Assembly: GCA_035304485.1 (NCBI GenBank)
Contig: DATGPZ010000082.1
Coordinates: forward strand, 1 to 64,000
Length of the DNA: 64,000 bases
Direction of reading: 5' to 3'
DNA from: ZC4RG17 sp035304485
GTDB taxonomy: Bacteria; Actinomycetota; Acidimicrobiia; Spongiisociales; ZC4RG35
Numbering within the stretch: position 1 is the first letter of the stretch; each line of letters opens with the position of its first letter. Shown piece after piece: positions 1 to 8,089 of the stretch. The notes beneath the pieces are model-generated. The model ran no database searches, was not told where the DNA came from, and worked only from the letters and a program-made list of their open reading frames with translations. A program made the translations under genes and the position numbers.

Positions 1-1
1 C

Positions 2-724
2 GCCGTCGATGGTGCCGCCACCTACCAGGCGGCGAGCGAGGTGAAAGAGAAGGCGTCGAGGATCGCCGCTCACCTGTTGGAGGCCTCCGAGGCCGACATC
101 CGGTTCGAGAACGGCGGCGCCCACGTGGCGGGCTCCCCCGACCGCTCGGTGAGCTGGGAGGACATCGCTACCGCCGCCTACCAGCCCCACCTCCTGCCGG
201 AGGGCATGGCAGGCGGTCTGGAGGCACACTCGATCTTCAGTCCTGCCAACGCCACCTGGCCGTTCGGCACCCACATTGCCATGGTGGAGGTGGACGCCGA
301 AACCGGCGACGTCGACTTGCTTCGATACCTCGCCATGGACGACTGCGGGAATGTCATCAACCCGATGATCGTCGACGGCCAGATCCACGGCGGGTTGGCA
401 CAAGGTATCGGCCAGGCCCTCTTCGAGGACGCCATCTACGACACCGACGGCAATCTCCTGACGGGGTCCCTGGTGGATTACCCGCTGCCCACCGCCGCCG
501 ATCTGCCCAGCTTCGAGTTGGCGCGTACGGTCACGCCATCGGACATCAACCCGTTGGGAGTGAAGGGCATCGGTGAGGCGGGCACGATCGGATCCGCCCA
601 GACGATCGTCAACGCGGTGGTGGACGCTCTCAGACCGCTGGGTGTGAAGCACGTAGACATGCCGCTGCGTCCCAAACGGGTGTGGGAGGCGATCCAGGCC
701 GCGCGAGCAGGGAGTGACAGCTGA
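2..724 (+). CDS. coxL: Molybdenum hydroxylase large subunit (CoxL/XdhB-like), C-terminal part
   Basis: The reading frame is open from the first bases of the window, so the gene starts upstream and only about 240 C-terminal residues are present. They belong to the molybdopterin-binding large subunit of the CO dehydrogenase / xanthine dehydrogenase family. The segment GVKGIGEAGTIGSAQT carries the conserved Gly-Glu of the molybdenum active site. The motif that separates true form I CO dehydrogenase from other family members lies outside the window, so CO as substrate is not proven. The stop overlaps the coxM start (TGATG), and MoxR, CoxE and XdhC-type accessory genes follow, which fits a cox-type operon. 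A small 2Fe-2S subunit would be expected upstream. Confidence 0.88.
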   Translation, partial: AVDGAATYQAASEVKEKASRIAAHLLEASEADIRFENGGAHVAGSPDRSVSWEDIATAAYQPHLLPEGMAGGLEAHSIFSPANATWPFGTHIAMVEVDAETGDVDLLRYLAMDDCGNVINPMIVDGQIHGGLAQGIGQALFEDAIYDTDGNLLTGSLVDYPLPTAADLPSFELARTVTPSDINPLGVKGIGEAGTIGSAQTIVNAVVDALRPLGVKHVDMPLRPKRVWEAIQAARAGSDS

Positions 725-1569
725 TGTATCCGAGAAAGTTCGACTATGTCGCCGCCACCAGCCTCGACGAGGCGGTGTCCGCCCTGGCGAGCAGCGAGTT
801 CGGCAAGGTGATGTCGGGTGGGATGTCGCTGCTCCCGATGATGAAGCTGCGGCTCCTGTCGCCGGAGACAGTGGTCGACATCGGCAGGATCCCCGGTCTC
901 GACCAGATCAGCGATCGGGGGGACCACGTGGCGATCGGGGCGCTGGTCCGTCATGCCGAGGTCGCCGCATCCGACCTGCCCCGTGCCCTGACCGATGCCG
1001 CTGCCTGGACGGGCGACGTCCAGGTCAGAAACCGTGGCACGACCTGTGGAGCGGTCGCTCACAGCGACATCGCTGCGGACCAACCCGCCGCCGTGCTGGC
1101 GCTGGGGGCGACGATGGTGGCACAGGGACCCAACGGGACTCGGGAGATCGCCGCCGAGGACTTCTTCGTCGACGCCATGACGTCGGCTCTGGAGCCCGAA
1201 GAGATCCTGACCGAGATCCGGATCCCCAAGGTGGGCGGCGCCACGGCTTACGACAAGCTCGGCCGACGCGGCGGGCACACCGACTATGCGGTGGCCGGGG
1301 CGGCGGCCTGGGTCCAGAAGGACAACGGCTCGGTCTCTGCCTGTCGGGTGGCTCTCACTGGCGTCGGCACGAAAGCGACCCTGGCGCACGGTGTGGCCGA
1401 GGCTCTCGTCGGCACCGACGGGTCGGAGCAGGCCGTGAAGGAGGCGGCGAGCCGGGCCACTGAAGGGGTGACGGTCCTGGAGGACTTGTACGGCTCGGAG
1501 GAGTACAAGGCCCACCTGGCCGAGGTCTTCACTCGCCGCGCCCTCACCCAAGCCCTCGCCCAACTGTGA
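724..1569 (+). CDS. coxM: FAD-binding medium subunit of the molybdenum hydroxylase (CoxM)
   Basis: 281 residues, the usual length for CoxM. The N-terminal half has the PCMH-type FAD-binding motifs: GGMSLLPMMKLRL near residue 37, and VRNRGTTCGAVAHSD near residue 101, which contacts the FAD pyrophosphate. The C-terminal half is the CO dehydrogenase flavoprotein C-terminal domain. The subunit carries electrons from the 2Fe-2S small subunit to the acceptor. ATG overlaps the coxL stop by one base, implying translational coupling. Its stop is followed at once by the left hairpin of the DUF559 element, which separates it from the accessory genes. Confidence 0.9.
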   Translation: MYPRKFDYVAATSLDEAVSALASSEFGKVMSGGMSLLPMMKLRLLSPETVVDIGRIPGLDQISDRGDHVAIGALVRHAEVAASDLPRALTDAAAWTGDVQVRNRGTTCGAVAHSDIAADQPAAVLALGATMVAQGPNGTREIAAEDFFVDAMTSALEPEEILTEIRIPKVGGATAYDKLGRRGGHTDYAVAGAAAWVQKDNGSVSACRVALTGVGTKATLAHGVAEALVGTDGSEQAVKEAASRATEGVTVLEDLYGSEEYKAHLAEVFTRRALTQALAQL

Positions 1570-1615
1570 GGCATTCTTAAGACCGAAACGGGGCTTAAAA
1601 CGCCCCGTTTCGGTC
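1570..1615. repeat. Left inverted-repeat hairpin of the DUF559 element
   Basis: A perfect 14 bp stem, GACCGAAACGGGGC (1581-1594) against 1602-1615, with a 7-base loop. It is preceded by GGCATTCTTAA at 1570-1580. The 25 bases 1570-1594 match the reverse complement of 2640-2664 at 22 positions. It lies between the convergent coxM and DUF559 genes, so it may also serve as a bidirectional terminator, but there is no clear T-tract. Confidence 0.8.
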
Positions 1616-1622
1616 GAGAGAA

Positions 1623-2564
1623 TCACACCGCAACGAAAGCACCCCGGCGGACCAGACGATTGCGGGCCCGGTGGATCCGGTCGACCACCACATCGGGCAT
1701 CGTCCATATCTCGTAGTCCCAGACGACGACCACGGTGTATCCCGCCGCCTCGAGACGGGCGATGCGTTCGGCGTCCGCCTGTCGATGCGCCCAGGACGTG
1801 TGGTATCGCTCGCTGTGGATCTCGACGATGAGCGGGAGGTGGAGGTCGCAGTAGTCGACCCGCCCGATCCAGGAGGGTCCGTAGATATCGACCTGGCGTC
1901 GCAGGGTGGTGATGCCCCCGTCGGCGGCGATGATCTCGAATCGTCGCTCATTGTTGCTCTGGGGTGTCGGACTGTCATCATCGCGGTCCTCGAGGGCTCT
2001 GCGCATGAGACGGAGCCCGTTGCGGCCCTGTCGTGACATCTCCCAAGTGAAGTCCCATGCCTCGGCAACGGTCAGGTCCCGATTGGCGAGGAAGTGGTCG
2101 AGGACCTGGAGGCCCTTCTGAGGTCCCTCGGATCCAAAGACGGTCAATGTGGTCAGGGCCGGAGCGGTGACCGGGATGTCGAAGAGATGGGTCCGCTGTT
2201 CTGGAGGGATCCGGGTGAGATGGTGTACCCGGGCGGCCGCCGGGTCGGTGCGTTTGAGAGGCCGGCTCACCGAGACATGGACGGGTTCCGGTCGAACGTG
2301 TTTCACACCCCACAGGGCAGCCGCGGTCAGATGTGACGCCATGGCGTCGTAGCCGACATCGAGGATCCCGGCCATCACCGTCTGCCACGGTGACGCTTCC
2401 GAGCCTCCAATTCGCAGGACTCTGGGCGTCAGGAACGTCAGGCGGCCGGAGCGGACGAGACGGCGGAGGGCCTTGCGGTCGTATCCGGCCTCCCGGGTCT
2501 GGCGACGGCTGATGAGCCCGTGCTGGCGTGCGGTGATCTCACGGATGGCGTTGAAGTCCGGCAT
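1623..2564 (-). CDS. AbiEi-type antitoxin N-terminal domain plus DUF559 (Vsr-like) protein
   Basis: 313 residues from the ATG at 2564; a longer open frame continues upstream but is not supported. Residues 8-50 form a winged-helix segment of the type IV AbiEi antitoxin family (QHGLISRRQTREAGY...GRLTFLTPRVLRIGG). Residues about 240-300 form a DUF559 domain, related to Vsr / PD-(D/E)XK nucleases, with VDYC, LIVEIHSE, a following D..R and AAGYTVVVVW. Such fusions are common stand-alone genes in actinobacteria and their role is unknown. No AbiEii-type nucleotidyltransferase toxin lies next to it. It is transcribed against the cox cluster and bounded by hairpins, which suggests acquisition. Confidence 0.75.
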   Translation of the reverse strand: MPDFNAIREITARQHGLISRRQTREAGYDRKALRRLVRSGRLTFLTPRVLRIGGSEASPWQTVMAGILDVGYDAMASHLTAAALWGVKHVRPEPVHVSVSRPLKRTDPAAARVHHLTRIPPEQRTHLFDIPVTAPALTTLTVFGSEGPQKGLQVLDHFLANRDLTVAEAWDFTWEMSRQGRNGLRLMRRALEDRDDDSPTPQSNNERRFEIIAADGGITTLRRQVDIYGPSWIGRVDYCDLHLPLIVEIHSERYHTSWAHRQADAERIARLEAAGYTVVVVWDYEIWTMPDVVVDRIHRARNRLVRRGAFVAV

Positions 2565-2621
2565 ACAGGGCAACCTGTCACAGCCGGATGGCGGTGGGAA
2601 GGGGGTCGTGATTCTCCGCGT

Positions 2622-2664
2622 CAGAACGGGGCGTTTCGCGCCCCGTTCTGGTCTTAAGAACGCC
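2622..2664. repeat. Right inverted-repeat hairpin of the DUF559 element
   Basis: A perfect 12 bp stem CAGAACGGGGCG (2622-2633) / CGCCCCGTTCTG (2639-2650) with a 5-base loop, followed by GTCTTAAGAACGCC. In reverse orientation the outer 25 bases match the left hairpin at 22 of 25 positions. Two of the differences lie in the stem and are compensated by the opposite arm. Confidence 0.8.
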
Positions 2665-2666
2665 AC

Positions 2667-2672
2667 TAGAGT
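2667..2672 (+). promoter_or_regulatory. Possible -10 element for the moxR gene
   Basis: TAGAGT ends six bases before the GTG start at 2679. This is the spacing of a leaderless transcript, with initiation at or beside the start codon, and there is no Shine-Dalgarno sequence. A -35 box is not convincing; the right hairpin of the inserted element occupies that place. Confidence 0.4.
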
Positions 2673-2678
2673 GAGCGT

Positions 2679-3545
2679 GTGCGGTCGGTTGATGACGTCG
2701 TGGCAGCGTTCGAGGAACGCGGATACGTCGCCGACCGGAGCCTGGCGGTTTCGGTGCATCTCGCCCTGGAACTCGAGCGGCCCCTGTTCCTCGAGGGAGA
2801 GGCGGGAGTCGGAAAGACCGAGGTCGCCAAGGTCCTGGCGTCGATCTTCGACGAGCCCTTGATCCGGCTGCAGTGCTACGAGGGCCTGGACGTCAATCAC
2901 GCGTTGTACGAATGGGACTACGCCCGCCAGATGCTGGCGATCCGTCTCATCGAGGCGGGGGGCGAGCACAGCCACGCCGACGTCTCCGACATCATGTCGC
3001 GCGACTACCTGATCGCCCGTCCACTTCTCCAAGCCGTGGAACAGGCGGCGGGCGGTCGCCGGCCCGTGCTGCTGATCGATGAGCTGGATCGGGCGGACGA
3101 GGAGTTCGAGGCGTTCCTCCTCGAGTTGCTGTCCGACTTCCAAGTCACGATCCCCGAGGTAGGAACGATCGCGGCCGAACGGCCTCCGATCGTCGTGATC
3201 ACCTCCAATCGGACACGTGAGATCCACGACGCCCTCAAGCGTCGCTGCATTTACCAGTGGATCGACTACCCCGACGTCGATCGGGAGGTGGCGATCGTCC
3301 GTCGGCGGATCCCCGATCTCGACGAGAAACTCGCCCGCCATCTGGCCGAGGCCATGAAGGACCTGCGGTCACTCGACCTGTTCAAGCCTCCGGGCGTGGC
3401 GGAGACACTCGATTGGGCACGGGCACTGCAGATTCTCGGAGCCGACGAACTTACCGACGAGGTGACCGAGGACACCCTGGGTGTGGTCTTGAAGTACCGC
3501 GAGGATGTCGAGACCGTCAAAGCGCATCGGGCTGCCTCGCTCTGA
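2679..3545 (+). CDS. coxD: MoxR/CoxD-type AAA+ ATPase
   Basis: 288 residues, typical of the MoxR family. Walker A GEAGVGKTEV is at residues 40-49 and Walker B LLIDELDRAD near 131-140. The sensor region VITSNRTREIHDALKRRC carries the arginine finger. CoxD-type ATPases act with VWA proteins of the CoxE type to mature the molybdenum site of CO dehydrogenase; the VWA partner is two genes downstream. GTG start without a ribosome binding site. The downstream gene at 3669 is a release-factor-like protein not normally part of cox maturation. Confidence 0.9.
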   Translation: MRSVDDVVAAFEERGYVADRSLAVSVHLALELERPLFLEGEAGVGKTEVAKVLASIFDEPLIRLQCYEGLDVNHALYEWDYARQMLAIRLIEAGGEHSHADVSDIMSRDYLIARPLLQAVEQAAGGRRPVLLIDELDRADEEFEAFLLELLSDFQVTIPEVGTIAAERPPIVVITSNRTREIHDALKRRCIYQWIDYPDVDREVAIVRRRIPDLDEKLARHLAEAMKDLRSLDLFKPPGVAETLDWARALQILGADELTDEVTEDTLGVVLKYREDVETVKAHRAASL

Positions 3546-3668
3546 AGGGCACGAGTCCCCACGGGCGTGTACTCTCGGCAGAGGGTATGTGGACAACAGG
3601 ATGCTCGGGGCGTGGACCTCCGATAGGGGCAGTACACCTGCCAGCCACTCGAAGGAGGAAACCCGACC

Positions 3669-4751
3669 GTGATCGACCCGATCGCCAAACTGCACAGCCC
3701 CACGGGCTCCCTCGTCAGCCTCTATGTGAACCGCCGGGCCCAGGCCACCCGCGCAGCCCTCACCCAACTCTTGAAGAGCCTCTCGCAGGCAAACGGCAAC
3801 AAGTACCTCCGGCGTGACGCCGATCGCATCTTGCAGCTGGCCGACACCATCGAATCGGACCCTGCGCCTGCGGCTGCGGTCTTCGCGTCCCATCGAGACG
3901 GAATCTTCGAGTTCCTCCCTCTCACCCACGAGGTGGAAGACATCGCCACGGTCGGCCCGCGTCCTCATCTGCGTCCCCTTCGGTCGCAGCCTCGACCGAT
4001 GCGGGTCGGGGTCATCGTGGCGGACACAGCTCGGGCCAGGACGTTTGCTATGTCGGGGGGCGTCCTGCACGAGTACGGCGAAGAGTTGGTCGCTGAGCGC
4101 GGAAAGGAGAACTACGGGGGCTTTTCCGGCTACGAGGAGCAACGGAACCGGGCCCGGGCCGTCGAGCTGTCGGCCAACCTGTGGCGCCAGGCGGGTCGGC
4201 GCCTGCTCGAAGCGCATCGAGACCAGCCGTTGGAGCTCTTGGTCATCGCCGGCCACGACGAGGACTTCGATTCGATCGCGGTCGAACTGCACCCCTACCT
4301 CCGTCAGCTTCCCCAGGAACGCCTCGTCTTCGACACCGGTGCTTTCAACCAGTCCAGCCTGGCGGAGGGCGTGGCGGCAGCGGTGGAGAGGGAGCGCCGC
4401 AGGCTCTCCGAGGAGCTCTTGGATCGGCTGCTGGCCGAGGCCGGTCGGGGCGGATCCGCCGTCACGGGATTGGCGCCCGTGCTCGAGGCATGCAACGCCC
4501 ACGCCGTCGAGCAACTCGTGGTGGCGGGTCCTTTCGTCAAACCCGGTGTGATGTGCGACGGCTGCGGCTGGCTCGCCCGGGATGGCGAGACCTGTCCCCT
4601 GTGTGAAACGCCTACCTTTCCGATCGATGATGTCGTGTCGGCAGCCATGGATGCGACGGTCGAAGCGGGGGGAAGGTCCGAAATCGTCCGGGTCGCTAGC
4701 CCCCTGGACGCGGACGGAGTCGGGGCCTTCCTTCGCTTCCGTGTTCGCTGA
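3669..4751 (+). CDS. Bacterial release-factor-like protein (Vms1/baeRF family)
   Basis: 360 residues. The layout resembles the middle and last domains of archaeo-eukaryotic peptide chain release factors, as in baeRF proteins and Vms1-type peptidyl-tRNA hydrolases. A Gly-rich loop ending in Gln (YGGFSGYEEQ, residues 149-158) takes the place of the GGQ loop, and a C-terminal L7Ae-like domain contains a zinc knuckle CDGCGW...CPLC near 296-313. Members are thought to release nascent chains from stalled ribosomes. A strong GGAGG lies upstream of the GTG start. It sits inside the cox accessory cluster on the same strand, 123 bp after moxR and 32 bp before coxE. Confidence 0.75.
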   Translation: MIDPIAKLHSPTGSLVSLYVNRRAQATRAALTQLLKSLSQANGNKYLRRDADRILQLADTIESDPAPAAAVFASHRDGIFEFLPLTHEVEDIATVGPRPHLRPLRSQPRPMRVGVIVADTARARTFAMSGGVLHEYGEELVAERGKENYGGFSGYEEQRNRARAVELSANLWRQAGRRLLEAHRDQPLELLVIAGHDEDFDSIAVELHPYLRQLPQERLVFDTGAFNQSSLAEGVAAAVERERRRLSEELLDRLLAEAGRGGSAVTGLAPVLEACNAHAVEQLVVAGPFVKPGVMCDGCGWLARDGETCPLCETPTFPIDDVVSAAMDATVEAGGRSEIVRVASPLDADGVGAFLRFRVR

Positions 4752-4783
4752 ACATCGGTACCGGTTCGCAGTAGGGGTATGAC

Positions 4784-5893
4784 GTGGCGGGGGCGCTGAT
4801 TCGGTTCGGGCGTCGTCTGCGGGATGAGGGCATCCCCGTAGGGCCCACCATCGCCGACGATCTGGCGAGTGCAGTCGACGTCGTCGGCCTGGCATCTGCT
4901 GAAGACACCTATCACGCTTTTCGGTCGATATGTGTGTCCAACGTGGATCAGATCCCGACGTTCGATCGCGTGTTCACCGAAGTGTTCGGGTGGTCGGGGC
5001 CTCCCCCCGGCCTCAGCTCGCTGGAAGAGCGCCGCCGGAGTTGGTCGATCGAGAGCGACGAAGGCGGAGAAGGCGACGGGTCGGAGCCCGAGGAGGAGAC
5101 GGCTGTCGTGGGTGCCTCCTGGAACGAGCGGCTGGCCGACAAAGACTTCGCCGAGCTCACTCCAGAAGAAGAAGCTGCGGTTCGGGCCATGATCGCGACC
5201 ATGATCTGGCGGCCGGCCGACACCCGATCCCGACGTCGCCGGCCCGCCTCGACGGGGGACCGCCCCGACCCTCGGCGCACATTGCGGCGGTTGGTGGGAA
5301 CCGAAGGGGACCTCCTGCTCCCCGCTTACACGGAAAGAAGGATCCGCCGCCGCCCCCTGCTGTTCATCGCCGACGTTTCCGGCTCGATGGAGCGGTACTC
5401 GGAGATGCTGCTCTACTTCGCGCATGCCGCTCGCGGTCGTTTGGGGCGACTGGAGGCGTTCGTCTTCTCGACCCGCCTGACCCGGATCACACGGCAGTTG
5501 GATCGACGCAGCCCGTCCGAGGCCATCGCTAGGGTGGCCGACGCGGTCCACGACTGGTCGGGAGGCACCCGTATCGGCCAAGCGTTGGCGGAGTTCAACC
5601 GGAGGTGGGCCCGGCGAGTGACGACCGGTGGCCCGATCGTCTTGATCGTGTCGGATGGATGGGACCGAGGTGACCCGGATCTGCTGGCCGAGGAGATGGC
5701 CAGGCTCTCGCGGTCGGTCCACCGGGTGGTCTGGCTCAACCCTCTCGCTTCTCGTCCTGGCTTCGCCCCCGAGACCCGCGGCATGCAGGCTGCCATGCCC
5801 TACGTCGATGACCTGCTGGCGGCGGGACGTCTCAGCGATCTCGCTTCCGTCATCGACCTCCTAGAGTCGGTTCCAGCGAGGAGAGCCAGATGA
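4784..5893 (+). CDS. coxE: VWA-domain CoxE-like protein
   Basis: 369 residues. The N-terminal half is helical and charged (acidic stretch near residues 85-110). The C-terminal half is a von Willebrand A domain with the metal-ion-dependent adhesion site DVSGSMERYS at residues 197-206, followed by the conserved GGTRIG and VSDGWDRGD segments. CoxE proteins work with the CoxD ATPase to insert sulfur or copper into the CO dehydrogenase active site. It starts with GTG and its stop overlaps the next gene (ATGA). Confidence 0.87.
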   Translation: MAGALIRFGRRLRDEGIPVGPTIADDLASAVDVVGLASAEDTYHAFRSICVSNVDQIPTFDRVFTEVFGWSGPPPGLSSLEERRRSWSIESDEGGEGDGSEPEEETAVVGASWNERLADKDFAELTPEEEAAVRAMIATMIWRPADTRSRRRRPASTGDRPDPRRTLRRLVGTEGDLLLPAYTERRIRRRPLLFIADVSGSMERYSEMLLYFAHAARGRLGRLEAFVFSTRLTRITRQLDRRSPSEAIARVADAVHDWSGGTRIGQALAEFNRRWARRVTTGGPIVLIVSDGWDRGDPDLLAEEMARLSRSVHRVVWLNPLASRPGFAPETRGMQAAMPYVDDLLAAGRLSDLASVIDLLESVPARRAR

Positions 5894-6198
5894 GAGACGC
5901 ATTGGCCATACGTCGAGAATGGAAGGAGAACGGCCTCGATGTCGCTTCCGCCACCGTCGTCCGGGTGGCCGGCCCTGCCCCGCGGCCGGTGGGCTCGCGT
6001 ATGTTGATCTCGTCGGCGGGAGACATCGAGGGCAGTGTGTCCGGCGGATGCGTGGAGAACGACGTGTTCCTCCACGCTCAGGAGGTGTTGGCGAGTGGGG
6101 AGCCCCGACTCGTCACCTACGGGATATCCGACGACGACGCATTCGAGGTAGGACTCGCTTGCGGCGGCACCATCCAGGTGTTCGTAGAGAAATGGTGA
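5890..6198 (+). CDS. XdhC/CoxI family maturation protein, N-terminal domain
   Basis: 102 residues, corresponding only to the first (XdhC_CoxI) domain of XdhC/CoxF-type proteins. SAGDIEGSVSGGCVENDV holds the conserved Ser-Gly-Gly-Cys motif. These factors bring sulfurated molybdenum cofactor to the large subunit. The gene overlaps coxE by ATGA, and its stop lies inside the start of the next gene (ATGGTGA), so the two halves of a usually single-chain protein are translated as coupled separate polypeptides. Confidence 0.85.
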   Translation: MRDALAIRREWKENGLDVASATVVRVAGPAPRPVGSRMLISSAGDIEGSVSGGCVENDVFLHAQEVLASGEPRLVTYGISDDDAFEVGLACGGTIQVFVEKW

Positions 6199-6968
6199 CA
6201 GAGCCGACGGAGGCCCTGGAGCGGATCCTCGCCGAAGAGGAGTACGGCGCTCAGCTGACCGTCCTGACCGGACCGGACGCCGGTGCCGTGGCGGTTCTCG
6301 ACGCTGGTGGCGAAGTGCTCGCCGGTTCGGTCCCCGAGAGCATCCAGGAACCTCTCGTCGCCGATGCCCTCACCCTGATGGATCGCGAGATGCCGCTGAC
6401 CGTCTCGTACGGTGAGGTCGATGTGTTCGTGGAGCCTTTGGTTCCCCGCCCCCGATTGGTCATCTTCGGTGCCGTCCACATCGCTCAGGCCCTGGCCCAG
6501 CACGCCTCCTTGCTCGGCTACCACGTCACCGTCTCGGACGCCAGATCGGCGTTCACGACCGAGGAGCGGTTCCCGGATGTGGACCACCTGGCGGTCGGGT
6601 GGCCCGATCAGGTCATCGACCAGATCGTCCTCGATCGGAGGACCTCGATCGTCGTGTTGAGTCACGACGCCCGTTTCGAGAATCCGCTGTGGCCGCTGAT
6701 CTTGGAGAGCGACGTCCGCTACATCGGCGCGATGGGCAGCCGGCGAACGGCCGAGCGGCGGCGTGAGCGACTACTCGAGGCCGGGTTCGACGCTTCTGCC
6801 GTCGACCGGATCCATGGGCCGATCGGTCTCGACATCGGAGCCGAGTCACCGGGGGAGGTCGCGGTGGCGATCCTGGCGGAGATGATCTCCGAACACCGCC
6901 GACCCCACGAGCCGCTGGAACTCAAAGGCGAGGTGCGTCCCTTGGTCCCAGCTCATCGCGCCGGTTAG
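6192..6968 (+). CDS. XdhC family maturation protein, Rossmann C-terminal domain
   Basis: 258 residues from the ATG at 6192, which overlaps the stop of the N-terminal half. Residues about 90-240 are the XdhC Rossmann domain: PRLVIFGAVHIAQALAQ, then VSDARSAFTTEERFP, LSHDARFENPLW and YIGAMGSRR, with the final IGLDIGAESPGEVAVAI segment. Together with the preceding gene it makes a complete XdhC/CoxF maturation factor. The usual GxGxxG appears as GAVHIA. Confidence 0.87.
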   Translation: MVTEPTEALERILAEEEYGAQLTVLTGPDAGAVAVLDAGGEVLAGSVPESIQEPLVADALTLMDREMPLTVSYGEVDVFVEPLVPRPRLVIFGAVHIAQALAQHASLLGYHVTVSDARSAFTTEERFPDVDHLAVGWPDQVIDQIVLDRRTSIVVLSHDARFENPLWPLILESDVRYIGAMGSRRTAERRRERLLEAGFDASAVDRIHGPIGLDIGAESPGEVAVAILAEMISEHRRPHEPLELKGEVRPLVPAHRAG

Positions 6969-7016
6969 CGTTCACGGTTTCCCCATGATTCGTCTCGTGC
7001 ACCCGGAGATGCCCGT

Positions 7017-7643
7017 ATGAACATCGCCGCCCTGGTTCTGGCTGCGGGTGGTTCATCGCGGTTGGGGCGTCCCAAGCAGCTCGAACCGTGGGGCGACACC
7101 ACGCTTCTCGGACATGTCGTTCGCCAGGTGCGCGACTTTCCCGTCGAAGAGGTGTGGGTGGTTCTGGGCGCCGAAGCCGATCGAATCCTCGACACCGTGG
7201 ATCTGGAGGGCTGCGGCGTCATCGAGAACCCCGAGTGGGAGGAGGGGATCGCTTCCTCCCTCCGGGTCGGGCTCGATGCCCTCACCCAGACCAGCCGGGC
7301 GGAAGCGGCCCTCGTGGTCATCGGGGACCAGCCGGACATCGATCGAGGGGTGGTGCAACACCTCGTCGAGACCTTCTCACGTAGCCCGCGTCCGGTCGCC
7401 ATCCCGAAGTACCGTTACACGTGGGGGAACCCGGTGATCGTGGACCGGTCGCTGTGGCCACGGCTGATGAGTCTGGAGGGCGACGACGGAGCAAAGCGAT
7501 TGTTCAAGGCGCACCCGGAATGGGTCGAGGAGGTATGGACGGATCACCTTCCGCCGCGGGACGTCGACACCGAAGCCGACGTCGAAGAACTGCGGCCGAG
7601 ACGGCTGGGTACCGCTACGGACGGGGGAGAAGAGCGGCGGTAG
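7017..7643 (+). CDS. mocA: MocA/MobA-type molybdenum cofactor nucleotidyltransferase
   Basis: 208 residues. The NTP-transferase signature LAAGGSSRLGRPKQL is at residues 7-21, GDQPDI near 103 provides the metal-binding aspartate, and YTWGNPVI the acceptor-side loop. It matches the family that turns molybdopterin-Mo into the cytosine dinucleotide form used by xanthine dehydrogenase and CO dehydrogenase family enzymes. Its place directly after XdhC supports that. CTP rather than GTP as donor is inferred from context. Confidence 0.83.
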   Translation: MNIAALVLAAGGSSRLGRPKQLEPWGDTTLLGHVVRQVRDFPVEEVWVVLGAEADRILDTVDLEGCGVIENPEWEEGIASSLRVGLDALTQTSRAEAALVVIGDQPDIDRGVVQHLVETFSRSPRPVAIPKYRYTWGNPVIVDRSLWPRLMSLEGDDGAKRLFKAHPEWVEEVWTDHLPPRDVDTEADVEELRPRRLGTATDGGEERR

Positions 7644-7683
7644 AGTGCTCGGGCCGCCACGGATTAGGAGCTATCGCGGAGTC

Positions 7684-8088
7684 ATGGCAAGGATCGATGA
7701 AATACGGTCGATGTCGCACAAGGAGGCGACACGGCTACGCAAGGCAGGGGTTCGAACGACGGAGGCGCTGCTCAAGAGGGCGGCGACGCGCTCCGGTCGC
7801 GCGGAGCTCTCGAAGGCCACCGATCTGCCGACCTCGGATCTCCTGAAATGGGCCAACGTGGCCGATCTGATGCGGATCAAGGGCATCGGTGGTGAATATG
7901 CGGAGCTCTTGGGTCTGTGCGGCGTGAATACGATCAAAGAGTTGCGTCGCCGCAACGGCGTTGCCCTGACTGCCAAGATCATGTCGGTCAACGGCCGCAA
8001 GGACCTGGTCCGGCGGCTCCCCACCGAGTCGATGGTGGAGACCTGGATCCAGCGCGCCTCCGAGCTGGAACAGATCGTCAAGCACTGA
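7684..8088 (+). CDS. DUF4332 helix-hairpin-helix protein
   Basis: 134 residues from the ATG at 7684, preceded by TAGGAG. Two helix-hairpin-helix-like repeats are visible: LRKAGVRTTEALLKRAAT (residues 19-36) and LMRIKGIGGEYAELLGLCG near 61-79, as in DUF4332 proteins. Such folds bind nucleic acid non-specifically, but no function is established. The stop codon is followed directly by GTCGGAAGTCGG, the heptamer signature seen behind three other stops here. Confidence 0.75.
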   Translation: MARIDEIRSMSHKEATRLRKAGVRTTEALLKRAATRSGRAELSKATDLPTSDLLKWANVADLMRIKGIGGEYAELLGLCGVNTIKELRRRNGVALTAKIMSVNGRKDLVRRLPTESMVETWIQRASELEQIVKH

Positions 8089-8089
8089 G

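Larger units (their letters stand above)
1570..2664. other. Candidate mobile or addictive insertion carrying one AbiEi/DUF559 gene
   Basis: A single minus-strand gene is framed by two related inverted hairpins (1570-1615 and 2622-2664) and sits between coxM and moxR of an otherwise plus-strand cox-type cluster. No transposase, target-site duplication or recombinase is visible, so calling it mobile is inference from the inverted termini and the interrupted operon. Confidence 0.4.

Noticed and set aside
1623..2564. Complete type IV toxin-antitoxin pair
   Set aside because: Only the AbiEi-like domain is present, fused to DUF559; no AbiEii-type nucleotidyltransferase gene lies beside it.
1570..2664. 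Classical insertion sequence
   Set aside because: There are inverted termini but no transposase and no obvious target-site duplication, so only a candidate cassette is claimed.
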